This document shows, piece after piece, positions 36,932 through 44,872 of a stretch of 64,000 bases of DNA; position 1 is the stretch's first letter; the number at the start of each line of letters is the position of its first letter. A program made the position numbers and the translations under genes. The notes below the pieces were generated by a model. The model had not been told where the DNA came from and searched no databases. It saw only the letters and a list, made by a program, of their open reading frames with translations. This stretch comes from G963665495 sp963667575 (GTDB taxonomy: Bacteria; Desulfobacterota; Desulfovibrionia; Desulfovibrionales; Desulfovibrionaceae): contig CAXXHY010000024.1 of assembly GCA_963667575.2 (NCBI GenBank), forward strand, positions 144,551 to 208,550. Direction: 5' to 3'.

Positions 36932-37071
36932 TTACCTTGGCGGAAGCAAGGAAATTCACGGACCTCAGGGACTGGGCAAAATGCTGGGGCTGTGGAGCCC
37001 TGTGCTGGTGCCCGAACTATGTTCAAGGCTTTCCTGTTTGTGACAGCTGCCATGACTCGGGGAAGCCCTGA
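36928..37071 (+). CDS. Small cysteine-rich (zinc) protein, 47 aa
   Basis: Starts at GTG overlapping the upstream stop. Its cysteines lie in CWGCGALCWCPNY and VCDSCHDSG, giving two CxxC pairs plus extra thiols, so a zinc knuckle is likely. Second small zinc protein in this element. Confidence 0.55.
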   Translation: MITLAEARKFTDLRDWAKCWGCGALCWCPNYVQGFPVCDSCHDSGKP

Positions 37072-37124
37072 AACAAAAGAATTCATCGAGATTGGGTGCT
37101 GTCGTCGCCTTCGATATCATCTTT

Positions 37125-37213
37125 GGTGAGCTTGAATCAGGCCCCGTTTCCCGGTCCTGATTGTATCGATGCCCCCTTAAGGGGGCCGCCACCGCCGCCC
37201 CCCTTCGGGGGAG
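37125..37213 (+). repeat. Structured repeat, copy A (three hairpins)
   Basis: Three consecutive stems: AATCAGG/CCTGATT (37135-37162, with a small inner CCG/CGG stem), CCCCC-TTAA-GGGGG (37172-37185), and CCCC-TTCG-GGGG (around 37199-37210), joined by CCGCCACCGC-type linkers. Copy B at 37331-37418 keeps the fold with changed bases in both arms. It lies in the 547-bp gap between the zinc protein and the HerA operon. Confidence 0.6.
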
Positions 37214-37330
37214 GTAATGACCATACATGGATGGAGTGCGAGACCGTCAGAAACTCGTGAATCATTCGAGTACAGACGTTTTGGAAGAGCGAGGAAGAGA
37301 CCTCTTTGGGGGAAGTTCCTTTCCACCTCC

Positions 37331-37418
37331 GGTGAACTTGGAACCAGGGGCCGACAACTCGGTCCCTGGTTGATGGGACACCCCTTCAGGGTGCCGCTTC
37401 CGCAGCCCCCTTCGGGGG
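37331..37418 (+). repeat. Structured repeat, copy B (three hairpins)
   Basis: Same layout as copy A with compensatory changes: AACCAGGG/CCCTGGTT (37342-37371, inner CCGA/TCGG), CACCC-CTTCA-GGGTG (37379-37393), CCCC-TTCG-GGGG (37406-37418), linker CCGCTTCCGC. Both copies begin GGTGA(G/A)CTTG. A 79-aa frame crosses copy B but is compositionally poor, so I treat the segment as structured RNA or DNA. Confidence 0.6.
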
Positions 37419-37564
37419 ACGAAATATATAGTGGCTCTATCATTTGCTTTCTTTGATTACAGGTAGTTATCTTGAATCTGTAATGACGAAAACAACGAAA
37501 TAAACCAGTTCAACAAATATACAGGGAGAGAAAACCTCGTGAAAGGGAACGTGTATTCCGCACC

Positions 37565-37582
37565 ATAGAAATACTTAAATAC
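37565..37582 (+). promoter_or_regulatory. BRE/TATA-like promoter of the HerA operon
   Basis: ATAGAAAT then ACTTAAATAC, centred about 41 nt before the ATG at 37619. A start site 26 nt downstream would leave a short leader that contains AAAAGGTGAT as ribosome site. Confidence 0.4.
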
Positions 37583-37618
37583 ATGTTATCACTACCAAGT
37601 TGCAAAAAGGTGATAGAC

Positions 37619-38194
37619 ATGGAGTATTATCGAAACTGCCTGGGGAATTACTGGTTCCCACCGTATGGATCGCAACAAACCGAAACGAAGATCATCGAGC
37701 TGCCCGTCCAAAATGTGCCCGCAACGCCTGAAAGTGAGGCCGAAAGAACGCCTCATGCCATGGCGGATTCATTCCTCGAACGGGTTTTGGGGGACGCGAG
37801 CGAGAGACGCGAAATCGACTTTTCCAGTGAGAAAACCGTCCGGTCCAGGGACCGAATCAACCTCATTCTCGAAAGCATCGCGGACCAGGAAATGGTCAAA
37901 TACCGAAACCTGACCAGCCTGTACCGTGACCTTTTGACTGTAGACAAGATGATCGTGGAGCGTCCGATTCTGCCGCAGTACCAGGACGATTCGATCTTTT
38001 TCAAGCTCAATGGCGACAAGCTCCGGCTCTACGATTCGATCCGAAAGCAGCTCTCGGAAACCGCGAAGGCGAACTCCTTCATGACCAAGGAATTGATCGA
38101 GGCGTTGCTGGATTACAAGAAGCAGACGACAAAAACTCGGCTCATGGGGGACGACCCAGGCTCGTTCCTCGGGGACAATGCTCCATATTATTGA
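37619..38194 (+). CDS. Hypothetical protein encoded with HerA, 191 aa
   Basis: Starts MEYYRNCLGNYWFPPYG after AAGGTGAT; an ATG 36 nt upstream lies too close to the promoter box. The mid-section is charged and helical (DRINLILESIADQEMVKYRNLTSLYRDLLTVDKMI) and the end is acidic (GDDPGSFLGDNAPYY). It overlaps the HerA gene by 17 nt, so the two products are probably made in proportion and may work together, as NurA-type partners do with HerA. However, no nuclease motif is visible. Confidence 0.6.
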   Translation: MEYYRNCLGNYWFPPYGSQQTETKIIELPVQNVPATPESEAERTPHAMADSFLERVLGDASERREIDFSSEKTVRSRDRINLILESIADQEMVKYRNLTSLYRDLLTVDKMIVERPILPQYQDDSIFFKLNGDKLRLYDSIRKQLSETAKANSFMTKELIEALLDYKKQTTKTRLMGDDPGSFLGDNAPYY

Positions 38195-40187
38195 GTCCAA
38201 ACTCAGGAAGCTCGCGCCGGAAATTGGGCGAGCGAAGGCCATCGCATTGCGCCAGGCCTGGGTCCATGAGGACGATTCACGGGAACGAAGGGAGATAGAG
38301 GCGTACATCGATTCGCTTCTCGCCAAGCACCTGTCGCCCGACCTCGAAGAGCCACTTGCCCTGCCTCCGCCGCCTGGAATCGATCGCGTCGGTGATCTGG
38401 AAATCGGCACAGTCGAGTACCTCAATCAGCCGCGGTTTACGTTCAAACTCAAGCTTTCGGATCTCAACCGGCATGTGGGCATCTTCGGTTCCACCGGATC
38501 GGGCAAGACCACGCTGGCCTCCAACATGATCCGGCAGCTCCATGCACTGGGGCTTCCGTTCATCGTTTTCGACTGGGAGACCAGCTACCGGGGGCTGAAG
38601 GCCGAATTCCCGGATGTCGAGGTTTTCACCATCGGCAGGGACGACCTTTCTCCGCTCCATTTGAACCCGCTCATGGTCCCTCCGGGGATCGCCAAGGACG
38701 AGTACGCCAAAAGCGTCATCACCCTCATGGCCGTTGATTTCCTCTCCGGCCAGGGGTCGGATTCCATGCTGCTGCAATACTTCGCCCAGGCCTATCGCCA
38801 GCAAGCCACTCCCAGCTACCGACATCTCAAGGAGATCGTTCTAGCGGACCTGAAACGAGACATGCGCGGGCGTCAGATGCTGTGGAAGCAAACCGTGGCC
38901 AGGATTATCCAGAGCCTGTCCATCGGCAACACCGCCTCAGTGATCGACACCAACAAGCACTATCCCCTGGACCAGCTCTTCGGTCGAAAGATCGTCCTGG
39001 AGTTCGGTGCCATCAAAAATCCCCACGAACGAAAGTTCCTCATCCACCTCATACTCAACTGGCTTCATCTCACCTGCGCCCATCGCGGAATCGAGCATGA
39101 AGCGCTCAAACAAGTCCTCGTGTTCGAGGAGTTCCACAACATCACGCTCAAGAGTCAGGAGGACAACCTGATCTCCAACCTGTTCAGGGAAGGACGGAAA
39201 TACGGACTCGGCTTCATCGCGATAGACCAGACGCCGAGCGAAATTCCCAACGCGGTCTACGCGAACATGAACGTCAAAGTCTCCTTCACCCTGGCCACGG
39301 CGCAGGACATTTCCTCCATGGCCAAGGCCATGAACCTGCTCCCGGATCAACGGGATTACCTGGGCAGGCTCGAAACCGGCCAAGCCATCGTCAACGTCAA
39401 ACAGATCGGCGCGGATTCCTTCCTCTTGCGTGTGCCGAACACCAAAAGAACGGCAAATTGGTCCGATTTGGAGCTGAAAGAGGCGATTTCAGGTTGTTCG
39501 GACGATTCGCACATGATTTGCGGCGAAGAGCCTCCAAGCTCCGGTGTTCAGCCTGTACAAAATGAGTGTATCTCTCCCCCCTCCACAGCAAATGGAGTAT
39601 CTGATCGGACCTTTTCAGGGCTTGAGAAATGCCTGCTCGCAGATATCCAGAACCACCAGTTCGACGGGATCAGGGAGAGGCTGAAACGTCTCGGTCTGCA
39701 TCCATCCCAGCTCAAGGACCTCTCCGATTCGCTCATCCAGGCCGGTATCCTTCGTCCCGTTCTGGTCGATGGGCTCAAGCTCTTCGAGATAACTGAACAC
39801 GGCAAAATGCGGCTTGAAGAAGCAGGCCTATTCGTCCCTCGAAAACGGACCAAACCCGGCATGGGAAAGGGGCGAGGCGGCTTGGAGCATGCCTACGTGG
39901 TCCGGGCCCTCCGAGATCACCTCATCGCGTCCGGGCTCGTGGATACCCGCACCGAGGTGGACGACATCGACATCACGGCCAAGCCCGTCATCGCCATCGA
40001 GGTCGAGACTGGCAAGGCGCAGCCCTACCGAAGCATGAAGAAGCTGCTGCAATCCGGGTGCGACGAGAAGTACCTTATCGCCACGCGAAAGGAGGTCGCC
40101 CTGTCTCTGGAGCGGGTCACGTCATCCATTCCAGGCCTCAAGGTCATGCACTTCAAGGAATTCATCAAATCGTACTCACCACCATGA
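38178..40187 (+). CDS. HerA/FtsK-type ATPase with C-terminal nuclease-like domain
   Basis: A 669-aa motor protein. Walker A is FGSTGSGKTTLASNMI (103-118), followed by the HerA-type GLPFIVFDWETSYRGL and SPLHLNPL. Walker B is QVLVFEEFHN, and the late motifs are LFREGRKYGLGFIAIDQTPSEIPNAVYANMNVKV. After a winged-helix stretch (PSQLKDLSDSLIQAGILRP ... FEITEHGKMRLEEAG) the last ~110 residues read VRALRDHLIASG and DIDITAKPVIAIEVETGKAQP, resembling a PD-(D/E)xK fold. HerA ATPases pump or resect DNA and are frequent in archaea and their plasmids. Possible roles are DNA transfer, partition or defence. Confidence 0.82.
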   Translation: MLHIIESKLRKLAPEIGRAKAIALRQAWVHEDDSRERREIEAYIDSLLAKHLSPDLEEPLALPPPPGIDRVGDLEIGTVEYLNQPRFTFKLKLSDLNRHVGIFGSTGSGKTTLASNMIRQLHALGLPFIVFDWETSYRGLKAEFPDVEVFTIGRDDLSPLHLNPLMVPPGIAKDEYAKSVITLMAVDFLSGQGSDSMLLQYFAQAYRQQATPSYRHLKEIVLADLKRDMRGRQMLWKQTVARIIQSLSIGNTASVIDTNKHYPLDQLFGRKIVLEFGAIKNPHERKFLIHLILNWLHLTCAHRGIEHEALKQVLVFEEFHNITLKSQEDNLISNLFREGRKYGLGFIAIDQTPSEIPNAVYANMNVKVSFTLATAQDISSMAKAMNLLPDQRDYLGRLETGQAIVNVKQIGADSFLLRVPNTKRTANWSDLELKEAISGCSDDSHMICGEEPPSSGVQPVQNECISPPSTANGVSDRTFSGLEKCLLADIQNHQFDGIRERLKRLGLHPSQLKDLSDSLIQAGILRPVLVDGLKLFEITEHGKMRLEEAGLFVPRKRTKPGMGKGRGGLEHAYVVRALRDHLIASGLVDTRTEVDDIDITAKPVIAIEVETGKAQPYRSMKKLLQSGCDEKYLIATRKEVALSLERVTSSIPGLKVMHFKEFIKSYSPP

Positions 40188-40268
40188 AACGTGGCTCGTA
40201 ATCGGGTCACGATCACATAAAACAAGCGGACGACAACTGTCGCAGAGAAAGGTGTCCGCACCTGTAGG

Positions 40269-40300
40269 AAGCCTGTTCCCCTCGGGGAGCGGGCTTTTTT
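40269..40300 (+). terminator. Rho-independent terminator after HerA
   Basis: AAGCCTGTTCCCC-TC-GGGGAGCGGGCTT with a following T-run; a classical bacterial terminator about 80 nt after the gene. Confidence 0.8.
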
Positions 40301-40357
40301 GTTGTTCGATGTAGCCGCGAGGCCGCATCGGGAACCCCGCCCACAAGGAGGACGGTC

Positions 40358-40669
40358 ATGCAACACGGCTTTTTCGATCGGGAGATCAATCGACTGCAAG
40401 GAAAGTTCAACGCTGTGTACCAGGATGTGGTTGTCTGTGATCTGGCGTTCAGACGTCAGGTCATCTTCGCCATCATCGGGCTTCACCTGCTCGCGAAGGA
40501 AATCCTCGCACAGGCTGATTACTTCAGCCGCAAGGAGTTGATCGCGGACTTCGTGAAGAGACGAAACCTCATCAGGTCGGCATTGAACGAGGCCGAGGAG
40601 CAGTTCAAGCAAGCACGGCGCAAGGCCCAACCCGCCACGCCGCCAGCCAAGCTGCGCCCCGCCGCGTAA
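40358..40669 (+). CDS. Hypothetical helical protein, 103 aa
   Basis: Starts after AAGGAGGAC (MQHGFFDREINRLQGKFN). A hydrophobic middle (FRRQVIFAIIGLHLLAKEIL) could be a buried helix or one membrane pass, and the tail is basic and Ala/Pro-rich. It is flanked by terminators on both sides, so it is its own unit. Unknown function. Confidence 0.6.
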   Translation: MQHGFFDREINRLQGKFNAVYQDVVVCDLAFRRQVIFAIIGLHLLAKEILAQADYFSRKELIADFVKRRNLIRSALNEAEEQFKQARRKAQPATPPAKLRPAA

Positions 40670-40701
40670 CCCAACAACCTCAAACCATGACGGGTGGAAC
40701 G

Positions 40702-40740
40702 AAGCCTCGCCGGATCATCTCCGGAGGGGCTTTTCTTTTT
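40702..40740 (+). terminator. Rho-independent terminator
   Basis: AAGCCTC-GCCGGA-TCATC-TCCGG-AGGGGCTT then TTCTTTTT, after the 103-aa gene. Confidence 0.78.
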
Positions 40741-40765
40741 CTCATCGCAACCAAAGGAGTTTGCC

Positions 40766-41458
40766 ATGAAGAGCAATGGACACGTCAACCGCACGGAACT
40801 GACGGAAAGCATCAACCTGGAAATCAAGGCCAATGAACTGAGGGCCACGGACTGGGAACTCAGCGACCTGGCCTGGGAACTGTACTGGTGGGTGGATTTC
40901 TTCAACGTTTGGTTCTTCAAGGATCAGCCGGTCCCCATCCCCGTCCTGACCTTCGAGAACGCCAGGGTAAACACCCTGGGCCACTACCGGATCGGGCGCA
41001 ACGATTTCGGCGCTCGGGAACAGATCAACCTCAACCGCCGTTATCTGCATCTGCCGCTCTGGAGCCAGCTCTCGACCTTGCTCCATGAGATGGTCCATTC
41101 CTGGGAATACACCCACCTGGACGAGAAGCGGCGCACCAAGAACTGGTACCACACCAGGACGTTTCAAGCGAAGCTCGCCGAGTTCGGCATCCTCTCCAAC
41201 GAAAAGGGCCAGCACATCGGCATGGGCGGTGAATTCGTCTACCAGCTCAGGCGTCATGGAGTGCGCTTCGACCGCCTTCCTGACCACGCAGAAATCATGA
41301 CGGACGGTTCGGTGAAGATCGACCCGGACAAGGGCAGAAAGAAGGGTAAGAGCAAGCTGAAGAAGTGGACCTGCGGCTGCACCAATGTGCGCGTGGCCGT
41401 GGCCGATTTCAACGCCACCTGCAACAAGTGCGGCAGCCGGTTCGAAATGGCCGACTGA
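40766..41458 (+). CDS. SprT-like zinc metallopeptidase
   Basis: A 230-aa protein with the SprT plan: LSDLAWELYWWVDFFNVWFF, then LNRRYL, the zinc site LLHEMVHSWEYTH (HExxH at 107-111, third His in the following helix), and a C-terminal zinc ribbon (TCGCT... CNKCG). SprT/Spartan proteases clear DNA-protein crosslinks. Island-borne copies may remove relaxase- or initiator-DNA adducts, which is inference. The ATG at 40766 has AAAGGAG at good spacing. Confidence 0.82.
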   Translation: MKSNGHVNRTELTESINLEIKANELRATDWELSDLAWELYWWVDFFNVWFFKDQPVPIPVLTFENARVNTLGHYRIGRNDFGAREQINLNRRYLHLPLWSQLSTLLHEMVHSWEYTHLDEKRRTKNWYHTRTFQAKLAEFGILSNEKGQHIGMGGEFVYQLRRHGVRFDRLPDHAEIMTDGSVKIDPDKGRKKGKSKLKKWTCGCTNVRVAVADFNATCNKCGSRFEMAD

Positions 41459-41488
41459 ACGTTCGCATCCAACCACACCCTGAAACAA

Positions 41489-41527
41489 GGGAAGGAGTTC
41501 AATCATGGCTCCTTCCCTTTTCTTTTT
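41489..41527 (+). terminator. Rho-independent terminator, twin of 42558-42596
   Basis: GGGAAGGAG ... CTCCTTCCC with TTTTCTTTTT. Arms and tail are identical to the terminator after the next gene. Confidence 0.82.
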
Positions 41528-41560
41528 GAGCATAAAATCAAACTATTGGAGGGTATCAAG

Positions 41561-42529
41561 ATGGCTATGGTTTCCAACAAGATCAACAAGGAAGAATTCA
41601 ATCGCATCATCATGGAAAAGGTCGCAGGCATCCTGTCTTCGGAGAGGTTCAAGGCCTTTCTCATGACCCCGGACACGCTCACCGCATTTCGTGCTCAGGT
41701 GCTCGAAGAGAAGCCATACAGCTTCGGCAACTATCTGGCCTTGGCCTTGTTTGGCTGCTCTGCGGTCGCGGGTTTTCAGACCTGGAAGAAGCTTGGCTAC
41801 TTCGTCAAGAAGGGGTCCAAGTCCATTCCCATTTACAAGCCGCTCATTGTGAAGCGTGATCCTGACGATCTCGAAGGCGAAGACGCTGGTGACGGCAAGA
41901 AGCTCATTGGTTTTGGTGTCGCCAGGGTTTTTGACGTTTCCCAGGTTCAGAAGATGGACGGGCTGGGCCACGAGGAAGAACACAGCAAGGTCGAAGCCTT
42001 TTTCAAGCGAGTCAAGGAAGCACAGAACTTCTGCCTTGAGCTTCAAGGCGGTGATGCAGCTCAGGCCGCCTCGCTTCAGCAATGGATAGAACAAACCTAC
42101 CCGGTCGAGTTCAAGGAAATCGTCAGCGGGGCGAGAGGCTGCACCAATGGAGTAACAATCACCCTCCGTGAAGGCATGGCCCCGGCGCAAGTCGTTAAGA
42201 CCATGATTCATGAGTTCGCACACTGTCGGCTTGGTCATCCCGGTAACGGGTCACTCTCCAGGGAAAGCAAGGAGGTCCAGGCCGAGACCGCCGCCTTCAT
42301 CGCTTCACGGAAGATGGGGCTCGATACCAGCGATCACAGCTTCGACTACTTGGCCGCATGGGGCAAGTCGCTCATGGAGTCCGAGGACGGAGCTTCGAAA
42401 TTTCGTGAAGACTTAGCTTTGGCAATCGAGGAAGGCGAACGGATCGCGGAAGAGTACCAGACGTTCCTGACCGCTCAACCACTCCCTGTGCCCCAGGCCG
42501 GGGAAGAGCGGATTCAGGCTGCCGCATAA
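41561..42529 (+). CDS. ArdC-like protein with zincin metallopeptidase motif
   Basis: A 322-aa protein. The N-terminal half is ArdC-like, a single-strand-DNA-binding antirestriction domain: YSFGNYLALALFG, VAGFQTWKKLGYFVKKGSKSIPIYKPLI, GFGVARVFDVSQ. The C-terminal half has TMIHEFAHCRLGHP (HExxH at 217-221) and SKEVQAETAAFIASRKMG. ArdC of conjugative plasmids protects incoming DNA from host restriction. The ATG at 41561 follows GGAGG. Flanking twin terminators set it apart as one unit. Confidence 0.82.
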   Translation: MAMVSNKINKEEFNRIIMEKVAGILSSERFKAFLMTPDTLTAFRAQVLEEKPYSFGNYLALALFGCSAVAGFQTWKKLGYFVKKGSKSIPIYKPLIVKRDPDDLEGEDAGDGKKLIGFGVARVFDVSQVQKMDGLGHEEEHSKVEAFFKRVKEAQNFCLELQGGDAAQAASLQQWIEQTYPVEFKEIVSGARGCTNGVTITLREGMAPAQVVKTMIHEFAHCRLGHPGNGSLSRESKEVQAETAAFIASRKMGLDTSDHSFDYLAAWGKSLMESEDGASKFREDLALAIEEGERIAEEYQTFLTAQPLPVPQAGEERIQAAA

Positions 42530-42557
42530 ATTCTTAAATCAATAACCGCCAAGAGTC

Positions 42558-42596
42558 GGGGAAGGAGTCGCCACATGGCTCCTTCCCTTTTCTTTT
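42558..42596 (+). terminator. Rho-independent terminator, twin of 41489-41527
   Basis: GGGAAGGAG - TCGCCACATGG - CTCCTTCCC with TTTTCTTTT. Only the loop differs from the preceding terminator. Confidence 0.82.
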
Positions 42597-42622
42597 GAGC
42601 AAAACCACAAGGAGATGAAAAC

Positions 42623-43027
42623 ATGACCAAGAACAATGAATCCATTTTCGGCGAAGTGATCTATTCCTACACCCGCGCCCAGGCGATCGAAGACGGAGTC
42701 CTCGCCGATGTAAGCGACATGGCCAAGGAAGCCGGGATCAAGTTCCCTGTTGCCGTCACGACCGGACTTTGGGAGAAGTACATCAAGCCGAGCCCAAAGC
42801 TCGAAGGTCACGGCCAGTCAACTGATGGACGCCTCTGGGACGTGCTCTGGATGTTCCGTTGCGCCGCTGTCAGGTGTCAAGGAGACCTGCTCTTCTTCGA
42901 GGTGATCTTCGCCATGCCCGGAGGCTATGAAGGCGTCACCATGGAGACCGCCAAGCTGAAGGGCCATATCGGCCCTGGCGATGACATGGAGCCGGTGATT
43001 ACGATCATGCTGCCGGATGAGGATTGA
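42623..43027 (+). CDS. DUF6573-like protein, 134 aa
   Basis: Begins ESIFGEVIYSYTRAQAIEDGVLADVSDMAKEAGIKFPVAVT, the signature opening of the DUF6573 family carried by plasmids and integrative elements. It continues GRLWDVLWMFRCAA and ends in an acidic tail. Function unknown; expression strong if judged by AAGGAG before the ATG. A terminator follows at 43032-43060. Confidence 0.8.
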   Translation: MTKNNESIFGEVIYSYTRAQAIEDGVLADVSDMAKEAGIKFPVAVTTGLWEKYIKPSPKLEGHGQSTDGRLWDVLWMFRCAAVRCQGDLLFFEVIFAMPGGYEGVTMETAKLKGHIGPGDDMEPVITIMLPDED

Positions 43028-43031
43028 TAGC

Positions 43032-43060
43032 AAAGGGGGGGAGGGAGTCCTCCCCCTTTT
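43032..43060 (+). terminator. Rho-independent terminator between convergent genes
   Basis: AAAGGGGG - GAGGGAGT - CCTCCCCCTTTT. A-run and T-run flank the stem, so it can work in both directions for the DUF6573 gene and the minus-strand RiPP operon. Confidence 0.78.
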
Positions 43061-43071
43061 GAATAATATTA

Positions 43072-43698
43072 CTAAATTATACTACAGGTATAGATGGCAC
43101 CAGATGGACAAAAGTCAACAAACAGTTTCATTACAACTATTGTCGCACATAAGACCAGAGCAATAAATATCAGCAGAAATCCGTTTCGCAAAGACATGAA
43201 AGAAGCTTCATTTCTTGCATGTCGCAATAGGTTTACTCTTTCTTGGCATATCAATGCCTTTGATAATTTATTTTCTGAGCCATCCATTTCGTATTCAGTT
43301 CCATATCCATACTTAGGGAGCGTCTTTAGGGCTCCAAGAGACACCACCCCACCTGAAAGCATGTAGATAGACGAAATAATAAACAGAGGAGAAATGTAAT
43401 CTCCAAAGCTTCCAACTGGTATGATTTTTACAATATTACTGGATAATGCGCTAATGACAGATAGGGATATGCTCAAACCAAGAGTGAATTTAGAAGTTTT
43501 TTCATCTATTTTAGAAGCTCGATCGTGCTCTGCTGTTAGCCTTTCTTGAAGAATGTCATCTGTCAGTGCAGAATATCTGTTGAGTTGCTCCTCGGACGCA
43601 CAGTTCTCGAGTCCTTTCAGCGTATATTTACGAGAGATGGCCAAGAAGTAAACAAACGGCATCACTTCTTCCAATATGCGAAGGAGCTTACTTTTCAT
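43072..43698 (-). CDS. Membrane protein of the ATP-grasp peptide cluster
   Basis: A 208-aa protein. After a helical N-terminus (LEEVMPFVYFLAISRKYTL; DDILQERLTAEHDRASKIDEKTSKF) comes a membrane hairpin (LGLSISLSVISALSSNIVKIIP and YISPLFIISSIYMLSGGVVSLGAL). A charged cytoplasmic part and a last helix (GFLLIFIALVLCATIVVMKLFV) follow. The plan recalls SLATT-like membrane effectors but the match is not firm. The ATG at 43698 overlaps the ATP-grasp stop by 11 nt; an alternative ATG lies at 43734. As last gene of the peptide operon it may export the product, confer immunity or be its target. Confidence 0.65.
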   Translation of the reverse strand: MKSKLLRILEEVMPFVYFLAISRKYTLKGLENCASEEQLNRYSALTDDILQERLTAEHDRASKIDEKTSKFTLGLSISLSVISALSSNIVKIIPVGSFGDYISPLFIISSIYMLSGGVVSLGALKTLPKYGYGTEYEMDGSENKLSKALICQERVNLLRHARNEASFMSLRNGFLLIFIALVLCATIVVMKLFVDFCPSGAIYTCSII

Positions 43699-44632
43699 GC
43701 CCTTCCAAAAGCGCTTCAGCGATTGCAACATCAATTCGTCTTCCTGGGGTTGATAACCACCCCCACTCTCCGGTGGGGTTCATTTCGATAAAATAGTATT
43801 TGCCATGAGCAAATGCAAAATCAAATGCCCCATACTCAAGCCCAAGCTCTTTAAGATATTGTATGCAGAGCCCAGCTAAGCCAGGCGGAAATTCAACATC
43901 GTCATATTCAAGGGCCTCCTTTTCTGTGAGCCGCCAATCTCCTGGAATTGCTTTCCCTCTGTCAGTCACTGTCACCGGAAAAACCTTATCTCTGACAACC
44001 GTCACCCTTAAATCTGTTTTATCAGCTATATACTCCTGAAATGAGATGGGGGCATTCCTGGTAATATCATGTGAAAAGGATTCCCGGTCCAGCATAGTTG
44101 TGTAAGCGAAATAGCAATGATCATCTTCTCTCAAAAAGACCGTATCAATTGATTTTATGACAAATTCATCACACCTCAAGTGCTCAAACCCGAAACCGTT
44201 GCTCATGACAGTCTCTGGAACGTGAAATCCAATCCTCTTTGCGACCATGAGCTGATAAGGCTTTGACTCTGCTGCGTATGTCGATTGAGGAAAATTCATC
44301 CAATACGAATCATCGTAAGCCATGAGCCCCCTTAAAAAGGCATTCCACTGGGACAGTGAAAGCTGTTCTTCAATCGATATGGCCTTTCCTGGCGTGTTCC
44401 GCAAAAATACAGGTTGGCGAAACCAGACTGATTTAACGCGATCTATGCATCCCTCAAAAAAATCACTATTGATCTTTAACGTCCGCTCAACAGGATTGAA
44501 ATGCAAGTCGCAATCTTTTAGCTGTTCCTTGTTCAATCTAATATAATTCGCACCTGCTTCTTCCAGTCGTTGGGCAACTAAGTCTGTAGAGAAATCGTAC
44601 AGGCTGGATAGGATCAAAATATAGTCTGTCAT
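43688..44632 (-). CDS. MvdC/MvdD-type ATP-grasp peptide ligase
   Basis: A 314-aa ATP-grasp ligase of the graspetide type. It has the pre-ATP-grasp domain with the family hallmark SVWFRQPVFLRN, an LMVAKRIGFHVPETVMSN segment, FVIKSIDTVF (ATP lysine), SFQEYIADKTDLRVTVVRDKVFPV, and the Mg-binding end YGAFDFAFAHGKYYFIEMNPTGEWGWL. Such enzymes form ester or amide links between Asp/Glu and Thr/Ser/Lys side chains of a precursor peptide. Its ATG overlaps the stop of precursor B (ATGA), and a membrane-protein gene overlaps its own end, so the four genes form one operon. Confidence 0.85.
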   Translation of the reverse strand: MTDYILILSSLYDFSTDLVAQRLEEAGANYIRLNKEQLKDCDLHFNPVERTLKINSDFFEGCIDRVKSVWFRQPVFLRNTPGKAISIEEQLSLSQWNAFLRGLMAYDDSYWMNFPQSTYAAESKPYQLMVAKRIGFHVPETVMSNGFGFEHLRCDEFVIKSIDTVFLREDDHCYFAYTTMLDRESFSHDITRNAPISFQEYIADKTDLRVTVVRDKVFPVTVTDRGKAIPGDWRLTEKEALEYDDVEFPPGLAGLCIQYLKELGLEYGAFDFAFAHGKYYFIEMNPTGEWGWLSTPGRRIDVAIAEALLEGHEK

Positions 44633-44832
44633 TGATTTTTTATATCCTCGCCCGTTTCAATATCTTCTTTCTTTGTCCCTACCGCTCCAAACTCAGAACT
44701 GTAGGAAACCAAACACCCGCCCGGAGTCACCCAGTATCCTTTTTGGCTGTCGTAGAATGCATTACCAGGGTGCTGCTCTTGATTGAAAGGCTTTTTCTTG
44801 GCGATTTTGATCAGAACATGAGACTTATCCAT
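44629..44832 (-). CDS. Graspetide-like precursor peptide B
   Basis: A 67-aa peptide from the ATG at 44832, preceded by GAGGTGATT. It aligns along its whole length with precursor A. Shared parts are HVLIK(I/V)AKK.P at the N-terminus, YDS.KGYW, LVSY.S.FG and TKK.DIETGED at the C-terminus. The Thr/Lys plus Asp/Glu-rich end (TKKEDIETGED) offers donors and acceptors for ATP-grasp macrocyclisation and is the likely core. It directly precedes and overlaps the ligase gene. Confidence 0.7.
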   Translation of the reverse strand: MDKSHVLIKIAKKKPFNQEQHPGNAFYDSQKGYWVTPGGCLVSYSSEFGAVGTKKEDIETGEDIKNQ

Positions 44833-44872
44833 AATCACCTCAGGATGTTGGATGTTTCGGCGTCATAAAAAG

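Noticed and set aside
37217..37456. 79-codon plus-strand frame after structured repeat copy A
   Set aside because: GGGGGAGG before its ATG is part of the hairpin; the protein is Arg/Pro/Gly-rich and runs through copy B. Kept as non-coding, with the alternative stated in the findings.
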